Positions 34,601 through 47,000 of a stretch of DNA of 64,000 nucleotides are shown here, piece by piece. Position 1 is the stretch's first letter. Every line of letters begins with the position of its first letter. The notes below the pieces were generated by a model that saw only the letters and a program-made list of their open reading frames with translations, had not been told where the DNA came from and made no database searches. A program made the position numbers and the translations under genes. This DNA is from Smittia aterrima (lineage: Eukaryota > Arthropoda > Insecta > Diptera > Chironomidae): contig CP093829.1 of the NCBI GenBank assembly GCA_033063855.1, positions 17,825,537 through 17,889,536 of the forward strand, given 5' to 3'.

Positions 34601-37497
34601 GAAAGTTGAAGGATCGTAATCAGAAGTTTATTCCTTCCTCTTGGTCAAGATTTTTCTCACGCTCCACTCGCTTGAGCTTACATGATGTTTAACTGGAAAG
34701 AAGAATGAATTTCATTATTTATTTAATTAATATATGAGAGCTCAACTGTTGAGTTCACATTTTGTGTGCACTTGCAATAACAATGTGAAAGCTTTTGTAA
34801 ATTCCGTAAACATTTCTAAAATAAATCAATCATAAAATATTTTTCGTTCCAATCTGACCAAAAATGTTCGTTTTGATAAACAAAGGAGAGCTCAGCGAGC
34901 AAAAGGATTTAATTATTCCATCAGCGAAAGGTTTCTCTCAACAATAAAAGCTACAGTAAATTGCTTCCCGCGTTTCAGTAATAAAAGCTTTGTTATTCGT
35001 GAATGCGAGGAAAAATTTTCAAACTTTAAAATTGGCTCGGCATTTTTCATCTCAAAGCGAGAGTTGCTTAGCTGCATACATTGCTTTCTTAAGCTCATTC
35101 CTAAGCGAAATCTTGCGGAAACGAGAAGATACTAACATGATTTATTTTGACGCAAGAAATATTAAAGAAGCTTTCTATGTTCTGCCAGCTGTCTGAGGTT
35201 ACAGGCGTCTTCGTATGTAGAACAGAAAATAAAATTTTCGTTCGGGCTAATCAAAAAGAGAAAATGTTTTTTATTTCCATCATGTTTGAGCTTCTTTTGT
35301 TCTCGATTTTGATCAAAAGAAACAAAATTTCCTCGTTTTATTTTATTTCCTGAGCTTCAATTAGTTTGGATTGTGCTTTGTTCGAAATCATCTCCGAAGC
35401 ACTCGACATTAACCTGAAAAGCATTCGCTCAAAAGCTTGTTGATCTTGTTTCGGAATTTTTTACTGTTTCTCTTGATCCAAAGGAATCGTAAAAATTTGC
35501 TGAAAATTTCCATGCAATAAAACTTGATTCAGAAGGAAAACAAGAGTCTTAAGATGGGAAGGAAAACAAGAAACATCATAAAACAAGTTTTCATTCCATT
35601 GTTACAAGTTTTTTCCGGGGGAAAAGGAGAAATCCGATGAACACAAATTCTTCAAGTTCGCTCTTCCCATCTCAGATCTTCACACATTTCCGTTCAGATT
35701 TCTTGCTTGATAAGAGTTCTCGGGATAAAGCACATTCGCCGCTTTTCCCACTCGATGTGTTTCAAATCGCTTAAAGGAAAGCATTGACCTTTTTAATCCG
35801 ATCAGGGAAATCTTTCGTCGCTTCATTAAATCATTTCATGTTCTCTCTTACTCTTCCATCTGTTATCGATTTCAAATGTTTCTTCACAAGGAAAACTTTT
35901 TCAATAAACAACAAAGCTCTTTTTTTTGTGGGCCTTTTACCTTTTCTGAAATATCATGAAAGGTAATTAAGTTCGAAAAAGTTGATGAAAAAGCTTGGGA
36001 TCATGCTTGGGATTCAACCAAATCAAGCTAAACAAAATATTTTTTCTGTAAATTCAGTTGCGTAACATAAACGAAAAGTTTATCGTTCAACTGTCGAGAG
36101 TTGCCGAATTGAAATAGTTTTCAATTTTCATGGAAAATATTCTTGAAGCCACGATGAAACGAGAATTCAATAAACAACATTGACGTTTAAGTTATTACGA
36201 CTCACGGAAAAGGATTTATGTCAAGTGACATGTTAGCTTGATTGGAAAACTTGAACACAACACGAGAGGACGTGAGGAAGTTTTCTCTCGTTACCTTTGC
36301 CATCAGAAGCTGAACTTTCAATAATTTGATTTCGTTTTTGAACGGAAAATATTTTTAAAGGAAAAGTTTACTTTGTCCAAGTCCAAGAAACTTTTAAAAT
36401 CTTCTTACGTCTGAAGGTCTGAAGCTTCTTTTATTTAAGAAAGCAAGTCTTTAAAACTTTGATGACGCTTTTCACATTTTAATGGCTCACGTCCAGTTAA
36501 ATTGTAATCAGTCAAGAAGCTTTTTTCAGCCAATTAATTAACGAATTGCTTTTGAAAAGAGAGATCAACAATTTCAATTTATTCTATTAAACTCAGAAAA
36601 TGCAATAAACATTTCAATTTCTCTTCTGTAAAGAAAAACGATTGAGCATCGACAGTTGAAAGATTAATGAATTTTCTGATTAAACTTTGAGTTTAATTTC
36701 AATTTGCAAAATGAGCAAAGAAAAACATTTGAAACGGAAAGCTAAGAAAAAAGTTCTTTTCACCAAACGACGAAGCAAAAACTTTTCATTTGCTTTTAGA
36801 GACTTCGAAGTTTTAAAAAGCCAAACATAATATTTGACTTTCGTAGCCAATGAAGTAGTTGAAAGCTTAAGTTTACAGTTTTTTTCAGCAATGACTGAAT
36901 TAATTAGTTTCCTTGCTAACTCCTTTGAGAAATTTAATAGCATTTCTTTGCTCAGTGAACTTGCTTAGTTCGGTTGAATGTTTTCACGATTTCAGTCTTT
37001 AATTAATGGCTCGACCTTCTCTCTTTTCTCTAGTACAGCTCTCATTTCGTAAATAATGAAAATTCACCAACACCGCAATTCCCATTGAATTCATCGTTTG
37101 ACAAAAAACGGCAATTAGTGAATAAAATATATTTATGAGATAATGAAAGTCATAAATTACGTTATCGATGTGGCCTGAAGAAAAACGCTTCCATTTAAAT
37201 AAAGTTGCAGCCACGAGACGACGATAAAATTTCTAATGAAGCTTTTGATAGATTCTCACTCGACCCTTATGAACTTTTTCCAGCTGAACTGACTGACTTG
37301 GTAATTTGCTTATGAGAATGACAAGGAATTTGATTCTAAGCAACCCTTTTCACTCAAAGTCGGAGATTTGAATTTTTTATTAAATAAGCAACCTTTGAAC
37401 TTCATTTGAACTTTGGAATTTTCACTCTTCATCAATCTTTCAAACAAGTCAGACGTATTTTCTGTCCTTCTAAAAAATTTACTGAAAGTATTTAAAA
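28640..37497. other. Gene-free stretch, 8.9 kb
   Basis: The longest empty region of the window. All ORFs are under 112 codons, none has a recognisable domain, and none could be joined through good splice sites into a protein. No tRNA, rRNA, transposase or long repeat was recognised. It may be regulatory DNA, a non-coding transcript or intron sequence. Base composition matches the rest of the window. Confidence 0.45.
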
Positions 37498-38199
37498 ATG
37501 GAATCGAAAGTTGGAAAGAACTCTCAGTCTGGCGAGATTCCTCGTATTACGAAGCAAATTATTGAACTGGCAACTCGTCTCGTGACCTTGTTGAATCATG
37601 GTGAGTGAGATGTAATAATTTTTAAAATTCTTAAGATTAAGTTTTTTGCTTTTGAAGCTCCAACGGAGATGCAATCTTACGCAGACCCGGAACAGTACAT
37701 GAGACAATCAAACACGAAGAAACGTCGCACAGGTCAATCTACAAAGCGAACAACTCGGGCCATGAGTCAATCTCCAACTCATGATTTTGCTGGTCAATCA
37801 AATGTTCAGTCGTTGATAACAACTTTGGTTACTGCGTTGCAAGGTAAAAGTAATTTTTCTTTTTAGCGAAAACATAAATCAGAAATTTTTTCTTTTTTTC
37901 AAGACTTCGTTTGTCCACGTCCAAACGTCAACGAACGAGCAAGTTCAAGGACTCCAACAAGAGCTTCTCGAATGGCCAGCAAATCTCCAACTCGTGGAAC
38001 CCCAAGCACTTTGAAACGCTCGAAGTCACGTCAGGCAACGTCACCGTCGTCAAATGAAGTTGCGAAAAAATCTTCATCGAAGAAACGACGTACGTCTCGC
38101 TCAACAACCAGATCTCCCGCACCGGGAACTTCAAATTCTCCATCGGCTGGTTCTACATCGTCTGCTCATAATCAACGTCATGGCAGCGGCTGCTCTTGA
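37498..38199 (+). CDS. Small basic Ser/Arg/Thr/Lys-rich protein, unrecognised
   Basis: Three exons join in frame: 37498-37600 (ATG at 37498), 37658-37843 and 37904-38199, for 194 residues; donors GTGAGT and GTAAAA, acceptors TTGAAG and TTCAAG. Two short helical segments (ITKQIIELATRLVTLLNH and VQSLITTLVTALQDF) each end at an exon boundary. The C-terminal half is very basic with repeated SP/TP and KR clusters (KSPTRGTPS, KKRRTSRSTT) and closes with a Ser/Gly-rich tail. This composition suits a nuclear, nucleic-acid- or chromatin-associated protein that is phosphorylated, but no domain is recognised. An AATAAA at 38249 supports the gene end. Confidence 0.6.
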
Positions 38200-38248
38200 A
38201 AATCCTGCAATGATTGCTTGATACTCGTTTTGGTTTCTTTAATATTGA

Positions 38249-38254
38249 AATAAA
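38249..38254 (+). terminator. Poly(A) signal of the small basic-protein gene
   Basis: AATAAA 50 bp after the stop codon. Confidence 0.5.
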
Positions 38255-38834
38255 TTCTTCTTGCTCTTCCCATTGAATTCGTCAGTCAAGTTTGCATTGC
38301 ACTCGACATTTTACATTCAAATTTACAGAAAACAAACGAAAGTCATGTTTCTCAATTGAAGAGCTTCACAAAATTTATTTTCATCATGAAACTTTCTCGT
38401 TGCCAAGCTCAAGCGTGTGAATCAAATTTGCAAAGCTCTCTCTCTGGCTCTTCATCCTTCAACTGATATGATAAATCTTCCTCAACTGCTTTCGACTATC
38501 GTCATTTCTCATCATTCATGAATTAAACAGATATTGTAATATGTCTTCGGCAAGTTTCACGATGATACTTCACGAGAAAACTTTTCTTCCTTCCTCGACG
38601 GTGAATTTATCATGACAAATGTTGCGCAATCAATCATTTTGATCACGAGGCAAATTTCTCTTGAGAATGTTACGAGTCTAACCCTTTCACTCTCTGAACC
38701 TTAACTTTAATATTCATCAGAACTTCAAGTGAATTGAAAGAGAATTCTGCAATTAACGTTTGATTTTGTGAATCTCAGTTAGCAAATTTATTTCGAAATC
38801 AACGAAGTGAAAAAGACAATTTACACTCAAGCCG
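38255..38834. other. Intergenic between convergent genes, nothing else seen
   Basis: 0.6 kb between the basic-protein gene (+) and the LRR gene (-). Minus-strand AATAAA near 38787-38792 would end the LRR transcript. Confidence 0.6.
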
Positions 38835-40972
38835 TTACAATACATTTTCATTTAATGTTTCCGTGTCAGAGTGAGCTCGTCGAATGTTGAATCTCCAAGC
38901 TCTTCTCCTGTCGAGCAACGTCACAATGTAAATAATTGTAAATCCACAAGCGATGACGAAAATGATAGTTATCATAAATTGAGTAGGAAAATTGTCGTCC
39001 TTGCTGGCGGTAAGGGAACGAAATTCAGTTGTTCCAATTATTTCAGTCGTCGCTTTAGAATTTTGATCGGATAACAAGTTTAAGTGGCTTCTGATTTCAG
39101 TGATTGATTGTTGAATAGTCTTCACTTCCGTCTCTAATCCGATTATCTTCTGATCGTATTGCAGTTTTTGAAGCAATAACGACATCGTCTCGTTGGCAAC
39201 GGTTAGGGTGTCGGTGCTTGTCGAATTGTCACTTTGCGACATCATCAAGTCATGCAGATCTTGTCGAAGCGACGCTACAGCGCTCTTTATCATGTTCAAT
39301 TCATTAGCCAACTCGGTTTTGCCAACAAACTTTTCCTTCGTTTCGTTAGCGTCCCGCAAAATCGTTTCAACTTTTCCAGAGAGCGCTAGCAACTCATTGC
39401 GATCACTCAGCAGTTGATGATGTCTAATGGGATTAACTGAAAGTGATTTATCTTCGTAATTCGTTGTTTCATTTACTTTTCCACTTTCTGAACACGCGAC
39501 GCCTCCGACGTTCGACATTGTCTTCTCCGTCACGAGAATGTAAATTTCAATCTCATTTCGTTCAATGAAGGCAATCAGCGATGAAAGGTACGAGCACTCC
39601 CACGCATTATCGCTGAATCCAAAAAATTTCAATGCCGGTAAAATGTTTTTGATACTTTGATAGTCGATCTCCTTAATTCTATTTCCTTCAATAAATAGTG
39701 TGGTGAGGTTTCTGGCTGTTGACAATTTCCTCAAGTCGAAGCTGCTCAACATATTGTACGACAAATCCAATTGCTCTAAGCTCGTTTGATGCGTAAACAA
39801 GCCGTAAGCAATTTCTTTCAAATTTGTTGACTGAAGATTGAGAATTTCAAGCTTTGGCATCTCGAGGAATGTGCTAACGTTCAACGTGCCAAGATTGTTG
39901 AACGATAAATCCAAGCTCCTTATCATACTCAGGTCGACGAGATTGCTCAGAGCCTCGGCATTGAGAAGATTCGTAGAAACGTTCAAGCTAATTACACCAA
40001 GCTTGTGATTGAATGTGATTGAACTAATTGAGTTGTTGAAGAAAGAGAGATACCCGACGCTGTTCAACTTGACGGAAGTCAATTGATTGTGATTGGCGTA
40101 GAGCGCACTTGCTGATATGTTCAATCTCAATTCAGAGATCTCATTATTAGAGATCTCGAGGAAGTTTATTTCCTTGATACTCGATAATAAACCGTCAGAT
40201 ATTTTCTGAATCCGATTGTCATTGAGATAAAGATAACTCAAAAGTTTGCAATTCTCAAAAAGTCTCTCATCCAAAACTCTTATTTGATTGCTGCTCAAAT
40301 TTATTTCCTCTAAGCTGATTAAATCTTTGAAGACGTCGTTCGATAAGATTCGCAAGCCGTTATCGAAAAGCAAGAGCTTCTTAAGTTTCTTCAAACCAGA
40401 GAAAGCACTTCCGTCGATATCTTCAATCACATTGACCGACAAATCCAATGCTTCGAGTTTTTTACTTCCATTGAAAAGCATTTTCCCTAATGACTTGATG
40501 TAGTTTGAATTTGCTGAGAATTCTTCGATGTTGCCAGCCACTCGAAAGTCTGATTTGCGTAGTGAAGTCAATTCTACGCCATTACATGAAACTTTTTTGA
40601 GGTTTACGAATCTCTCGAATAAATCGTTTGGCAGGTGAGGAAAACGAGAATTTGCGAATTCAACTATTTCGATTTTGTGCGAGACGTCGATTTCATTCAC
40701 TTCGTCATCGTAATTCACCTCTTTGACGAATGTGGATGAAATGTTGACATCATCAAAGGCATTGAACGCGACATACGAGAATGTGCACTTCTTGTTCAAC
40801 AATTCATCTTCTTGGAATATCGGATCGTCTAAATATTCGTCGCACACAAGAATCTTTCCATCGATTTCACATGCAACCAGACACCAAACGACAATTGCAG
40901 CCCTGAAAAGATAAATACATTTAATCAAATTGAAACTTCTCGTGATTTACTGTCACACTTAATTAAAAACAT
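38835..40972 (-). CDS. Membrane leucine-rich-repeat protein with coiled coil (LRIM-like architecture)
   Basis: Two exons, 40972-40959 (14 nt) and 40902-38835, join in frame to 693 residues and rebuild a clean signal peptide, MFLIKAAIVVWCLVACEIDG. The large exon alone has no good ATG at its start, so the tiny first exon is needed. Domains: an N-terminal Cys cap (to about residue 60), roughly 12 LRRs of the LxxLxLxxNxI type (about 80-440, for example LEALDLSVNVIEDI), a C-terminal cap (NAWECSYL...GGVACSES), heptad-rich helices at about 500-625, one membrane helix (FMITIIFVIACGFTIIYIV) and a short basic tail. Many N-glycosylation sites. The order signal-LRR-coiled coil-membrane matches the transmembrane class of mosquito LRIM/APL1-type immune proteins; a role in pathogen sensing is inferred. 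Divergent from transferrin, sharing its upstream region. Confidence 0.75.
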
Positions 40973-41564
40973 TCTCGAATAAAGCTAATCGAGTCAGAAA
41001 CGAAACGAAACTGAATCTCGAGTCGCAGATGGTCTCGTTATCGAGACTTCCGTTCTATGTTTTTTATGTTTCATGCTTTTTATCATTTTCTGTTTAGCTT
41101 CTCGAGAAATCGACAGGATCGAATGATTTATTAATTAGTCACATCATGTGACTCGTTATCTCTCTCATGACCTGGGAATCCCAAGAATTGAGATAGCGAG
41201 AAACGTGGTAGCCGAGTAAATATTTACAAAGAAATTGTTTGTCTTATCAGCATAAAGTCAATAACGTAACGGTTGAGATGAAGCATCAAACCTGATTATC
41301 CACGAGAAACAAGTTAAACGTTTCGTATAATATTTTGTTTTGTATTTAGCGGGGATTCTTGCGGGGAATCTCTAGCGAACACAGCGACAGAAACGAAAAA
41401 TAAACAATCGAACCGGCTTATTAGTAATTCAAGGTCTTATCAATGATTCTCTCAGCGAAAATCACAAAAACACGAAGCGAAGATTCATTATAAAGCATCC
41501 CGAACTCTCAGAACTCACATCATTCTCGTTGAGGTTGGCAGCGTGAAACGAGTGAACATAAAAA
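40973..41564. promoter_or_regulatory. Shared divergent promoter region of LRR gene and transferrin
   Basis: 592 bp between the two start codons. KappaB-like words: GGGAATCCC (41174-41182), GGGGATTCTT (41351-41360) and GGGGAATCTC (41363-41372). GATA-type words: CTTATCAG (41243-41250), CTTATCA (about 41436) and TTATC near 41157 and 41297. TATAAAG (41489-41495) would serve transferrin, with a start near TCACAT about 30 bp on. A small perfect hairpin, GTCTCG-TTAT-CGAGAC, lies near 41032-41047. Adjacent kappaB and GATA sites are typical of insect fat-body immune genes. Binding is inferred. Confidence 0.55.
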
Positions 41565-43968
41565 ATGAATTACGGAGCTTTGAAGTTTTTGTTGATTGCA
41601 TCGCTTCATCTAGCGTCATCGCAGAAACCTTCGTGTAAGTTTCGATGTGTTTTCATGCTGAAAATTGTATTACGAAACTTTGTCCACCCTTCAAGATAAA
41701 ATTTGCGTCCCAGCAATTGTTTTGCCGGCATGTAACGAGTTAATGAACAAGCGGAGCGAACTAGCGACAATTGAATGTGTCGCGGGCAGAGATAGAGTTG
41801 ATTGCTTGGATATTGTGGAGAGACGTGAGGCCGATTTCATGGTCGTTGATCCAGAAGATCTCTATCTCGCTTTGAAGAAGAAGAATGAAGATTACTCCGT
41901 CTTCTCCGATATTAGAACGAAGGAAGAAGAGCAAGCTGAATTCCGTTATGAGGGAATCGTACTCATCAAGAAGAATTCCGGAATAAATTCCCTTTCTGAC
42001 TTGCGAGGAAAGAAATCGTGTCACACAGGCTTTGGACGAAACGTCGGCTATAAAATTCCAATCACAAAGCTCAAGAAGCACAACGTTTTCAAAGTTGATC
42101 CCGACACGAGCTTGTCACCTGTCGAAAGGGAATTAAAGGCACTCTCTGAACTTTTCACACAGTCGTGTCTTGTTGGAAAATATTCTTCAAATCCAGAAGT
42201 TAATGCCAAGCTCAAGAAAAATTATCCAAATTTGTGTGCTCTTTGTGCCGATCCAGTCAAATGCGATTATCCAGATCGGTGAGTTCATCTCGTTATTCTT
42301 TTATTGTTTCAGTGCTTAACCTTTTACTCGTCTCGTAAGTTTCTCGGGATACGACGGATCCATTTTATGCTTAGCGGAGAATGGAGGTGATGTGGCGTTC
42401 ACGAAGGTTATCTTTGTTAAAAAGTATTTTGGAGTAAGCGAAAAGATTCTCTTGAGTGAATTTGATGTTTCTTAAAGTCTTCTTCTTACAGCTTCCCATC
42501 GGTCACGCAACAAAATCTTTAACAGAACCTCAAGGAAACCCAGATGACTTTGAATATTTATGTGAGGATGGATCTAAAGTTCCCGTCACTGGACCAGCCT
42601 GCAGTTGGGCTAAGAGACCCTGGCAAGCGTACATGGGCAATGGCGACATTAATCAAAAGGTTGCCGAGTCTAAATCTTCTTAAATTTATGTTCTTCACTG
42701 ATTTTATTTGTGTCTAGCAACTCGAGCGACTTCAACGTCGTCTGACTGTTTTCTATGAAGACGCCAAATCGCACGACCAAGAAGACGTGAGTAATGAATC
42801 GAATACTTTGTTCAATCGAATTAGCTAAATTAAATTTCATTTCAAGTTTGCTAAGAGGATGCTTGTGAACACCAAAAACGTTGTTGTCGCTAAAGACTCT
42901 CCGATTCTCCCGGGAGACCATTTGACCAAAGCATCGTACGCCGACGTCATTGAGCGACAATTGTTAGACGGATCCTCTGCTGATGAGAAGATTCGTCTCT
43001 GCGTTACGAGCGTCATTGAACTGAAGAAGTGCACGACGATGCGTGACGTTGCTTTCTCAAGAGATATCCGTCCAAGCTTTGAGTGTGTCTTGAAGGGTAG
43101 CGGAAAATGTGTCGAAGCTCTTAAAAGCGCAGATGTTGATGCTGTGGTTGTTCAAGCTGAGAAAATTGGAACATTCCCTGATCTCTCCAATATAAAACCA
43201 CTTCTGTTCGAAGCTTTCGATGACAACGACAAATATGTTGTGGTTGCAGATTCGGAAATTAGTTACAACGATATCAAGAAAGCTTCTCTGTATGTGATGC
43301 TCTGGTTTCGAAGGATTAAAGCCAAACTAATTAAAATTATTCTGAACCTTCTAGGAAATTCGATTCATCGAACATTAGAAGCATCGACGCAGCCTTGGCC
43401 TTTTCTGAAAAACGTCGAGTCGAGCAGAACGAACAAGTATGCCCAAACAACATTAAAAACAACGAGAATGGAAGATTGCAGGTTGTGAGCTCCAAGGACT
43501 TGAATAAGCTCTCATCAGGACATGTGTTAGTGTGCGAGAATCTAAAAACAAAGCCGCTCACTGAATTCAAAACCTGCAACTTCGACTCGACAATGCCTGC
43601 AGCTGTTAGTGTTCCATCAAAACTGAAATTTTAAACGAAATTGAATTGTAATCGATTTCTTCCTTAGATTTACATCAGCGATTCGTTGAACGACCACCGA
43701 GTGGATGGAATTAAGCATTCGTTCACTGCTTTGTCGGAAAAGTTTGGTCACCTCAAGCCTTTGGAAGATGTTTTCGAGTTATTCGGAGAATTCGAAAAAG
43801 GCCAACATAATGTTTTGTTTGATGTAAGCTCTAAGCTATTTGGTCTCTGTCTTGAGTTATTTACTTATTCTTGTTTGTTTGTGTCTGCAGGATGATGCAA
43901 CTAGTTTCTCAAGCGCACGAAGTGGAGTCGACGAGAAGACTTACAAGAAGTTGAGATGTTTGGCTTGA
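41565..43968 (+). CDS. Tsf1: Transferrin 1 (secreted iron-binding protein)
   Basis: Nine exons join in frame: 41565-41634, 41696-42278, 42340-42433, 42492-42659, 42718-42786, 42847-43289, 43355-43604, 43668-43823 and 43891-43968, for 636 residues, normal for insect Tsf1. Signal peptide MNYGALKFLLIASLHLASS. N-lobe: KICVPA, VDPEDLYLALK (Asp ligand position), FRYEGIVLI (Tyr), LRGKKSCHTGFGRNVGY (anion-binding region), SGYDGSILCLAENGGDVAF (second Tyr). The usual His ligand position reads KRPWQAYM, a Gln-type substitution I recall as normal in insect Tsf1. The C-lobe (from about residue 335) is shorter and lacks obvious ligands. The protein carries iron in haemolymph and withholds it in infection. 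AATAAA at 44007. kappaB/GATA motifs upstream fit immune induction. Confidence 0.93.
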
Positions 43969-44006
43969 AGATTTCATCAAAATGTTTAAACGAGAACGCT
44001 TGAGGA

Positions 44007-44012
44007 AATAAA
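44007..44012 (+). terminator. Transferrin poly(A) signal
   Basis: AATAAA 39 bp after the transferrin stop. Confidence 0.55.
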
Positions 44013-47000
44013 ACTATTTGAACTTTAAGCAAGAATTTGCATAGTTTCAGTCGAACCTTTGAAGGAAAATGTAAAAGAGACATTTGCATTTGGCTTTCTG
44101 CGAATGAAACAGAAGAAAACGGAATTTGAATAATGACGACAGCTCGTGAATTTATGTAGCGAGAATAGGCATAAACATAAAGCAACATAAAGCATTATTA
44201 AAATATGCTTTCGCTTGTGCAAGCTTTATTTCCAAGTCTTTTGTCGAGCTTTACGAGCCTACATTCTCATGAAAATTTATCTCGGAAGACATTCACCTGT
44301 AAGTAAGTAACTCTTAAAGAATCTAAGCATAAATTTATTTCACCTCTCTTCACAAAGAAAATTAAATTCAATTTATTGCTAAAACGTATCGTTGAGAAAC
44401 ACTCGAAGCTCCCTGCCGCTAGCAGAAAAGCTTTAATGGGGCTCAGCATTACTATCTGACACAAGCAATCTGTGTCACAATTTTCGGCATTTTCCCGAGC
44501 ATGTTTTTGAGAAATTTATGAGTTTTAAATACATGTTGAATGAGTAGAGCAATGTGGCAAATGTTTTTTAACGCCAGAGCGATGAAAATATTTTCCGTGT
44601 TGTCACATTTTCATTTTTGTCATCTCTCCGATGATAGCGAATAAAGTATGATAAATGTTTTATTCGTTGAAATCAACGCTGTTCGTCTCTTCGTTTTTCA
44701 CTCGGAAAACAACTGGAGAAAATTAAATGTCTCTGAGTCTCGAAGTGATAAATGATGTTTGGCAGACTTGAAGTAGTTTCATGAGCAAACTATCGTCGGA
44801 GAGAGCTTGACACGCCAAGCGGAATTTAATGAAATCACAACTGATGACGACGCATTTTTTTGTTTATCTTTGATAATTTATTGAACATCGACGTCGCTCT
44901 CGGGGGACGACAATAGTTGAATGTCGTCGAGTTTGAAAAAAGACAAACAAAACAAAAATTAGCGGCAAATAAAATATTGATGTAGCTTCTTGCTTCGCTG
45001 ACTGGAGAATTGAAAGATTTCTCGTGGGAAAAATGGAAAGGACAAGCAAGCAATTGCTTCAAGGCTCTCCTCGGATCGAAAGAAGAGAAATCTTAGAGAA
45101 CAGGAAAAAAGTTTTTTCGTTGGCGAAACAAAAACTTTCGTATCCGAAACACTTTTTCCTTGAAGTGAAGGCTGCAAAGCCATTTTCTCATGTTTTCTCT
45201 CGTTGGCCTGAGAAAACACTTTGGTACACATAAAAAGAGTTTGGAAAACTTAATTAATTATTGAGAAAGGTTCGTTGAGACAAACAACGCAAGAGCGAAG
45301 GAACTGCGGACTGTGCAATCGCAAGAAGTTTGGTGTTTACTTAGCCCCAGACTTAAATTTTCATAATCACGTGTTAAGGATTTTGCCATTTCACTTAAAT
45401 TCCTCTCTGATCAGTATTCAAGTCTGCTCTGCTTTTGCCTGCGAGAATCTTATTGAATTTTCGTGGTAATAGGAAAATGCTTAAAAATTTTACTCGGCGA
45501 AAAGTTTTCTTTACGAAAAATTCTCATGTCTACGTCGTTCGCATCGTTGGAAGTTTAAAAAGAACAAACTTTCTAACGCGCCCTAACGCCAACCATTTCT
45601 GCACTTTCACGAATTCTCTCCTACAAATCGGAGCTCTATGTACAAAACGGAATGGGATTTCGAGATTGCTTTCGAATGTTAAAGCGTTCGCTGTCTCAAT
45701 TGTCATACAACATTAGCATTTATCCCATGTTGAGCTCATTAAATTTCATTCTGATCCTGCTGTGTTCGTTGTGTTTATTTACAAACTCGGTTTACATATT
45801 TTCTGCATCAAACTCAAATTGCCTAGCGAGCAAAAACGATTACGCTTGTCGTTTCAACACAAAGACGTATAATTAGGCATAAATTACCGATAAAGAAGGA
45901 ATCAAAACTCATGCATTTTCATGAAATGGAATTCAGTTCTCGATCGTAAACTTTTAAGCGCATAAAGCATTTTTTTCCTTTATTTGCATAACTACACATT
46001 TAAATTGAAAATTATCTCCGGCCCCGATTGAAGCAGAATAAATGTTCGTTAAATACTTCTTATCTCATATTTCTTGAGACCGAATCTTGCAATCATGTTA
46101 CGAGTCTTTAATGCTGGAGAAACTCTCGTTTTAGACAATTTGAATTAAACTTTGTGCAATTAGCAAAGTTAAAACTTAATTCAATGCAAGAACATTTGCT
46201 TCATAATCTCTTTGAGTCTATGCATGGAATTGAATAATTAAGCTTTATATTGAAAGAAATAATTTGGAAATTCATAGAATTTTCAATTTCGAACTTTGAA
46301 TACTAAAAAAGCTTTATAATAAAGATTTATGACATAAAAAATTAGCTTTGTCAAAGCTTCCGAACACTCCCCACTCAATCATGAAACTGCAACCTCATAA
46401 AAGATGCGATAGATTCTCGAATCGAGCTTAATAGAGTTCGTGGCGGAGTGAAACAATGCATCATGTGAATAGTTTTGGCTTGGAAACAACCGACCCCCTC
46501 CTTCCGTCCTAACATAATTTCGGAAGCAAATTTCTGAATAAATCGAGCGATATACGAGCTCTAAAATTTAAATAGCCAATAAAAATTCAGAGATAACATT
46601 CGGCTTATTGCAGACGTTCCACGAAATACTGTTATTAGCCCTTGTTGTTTGTGACATTATTTCATTTTGTTTCAAACAATACAACTCGAATAAATGTTTT
46701 TCTGCTGTTCAAAGCATTCTCCGAGGCTGTAGGTTTTTTTTTCTAAAATATTTCAAAACTTCATGCAAAATAGAACAAAACTTTACGACAATTTCTCTCG
46801 TTCTACCTTTCGCTATTTTTATGGTGGCAGGGAAGTTCATCGTTTTTTATCTCGCAGAGGGGAAATAAAAACCATTGCACACTATTCAGAAAATAAAATG
46901 CAAAAAGATTGCATCGCAAAAGTTTCGGAGAGAAATTTGCTGCTCCAATGAATGACAAGAGGCAACAATAATCGGCTCGGAAGAAAAACACGACGACTAT

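Noticed and set aside
42492..42659. Missing His iron ligand in transferrin as a loss of function
   Set aside because: Insect transferrin-1 proteins are known to lack this His and still bind iron, so it is normal.
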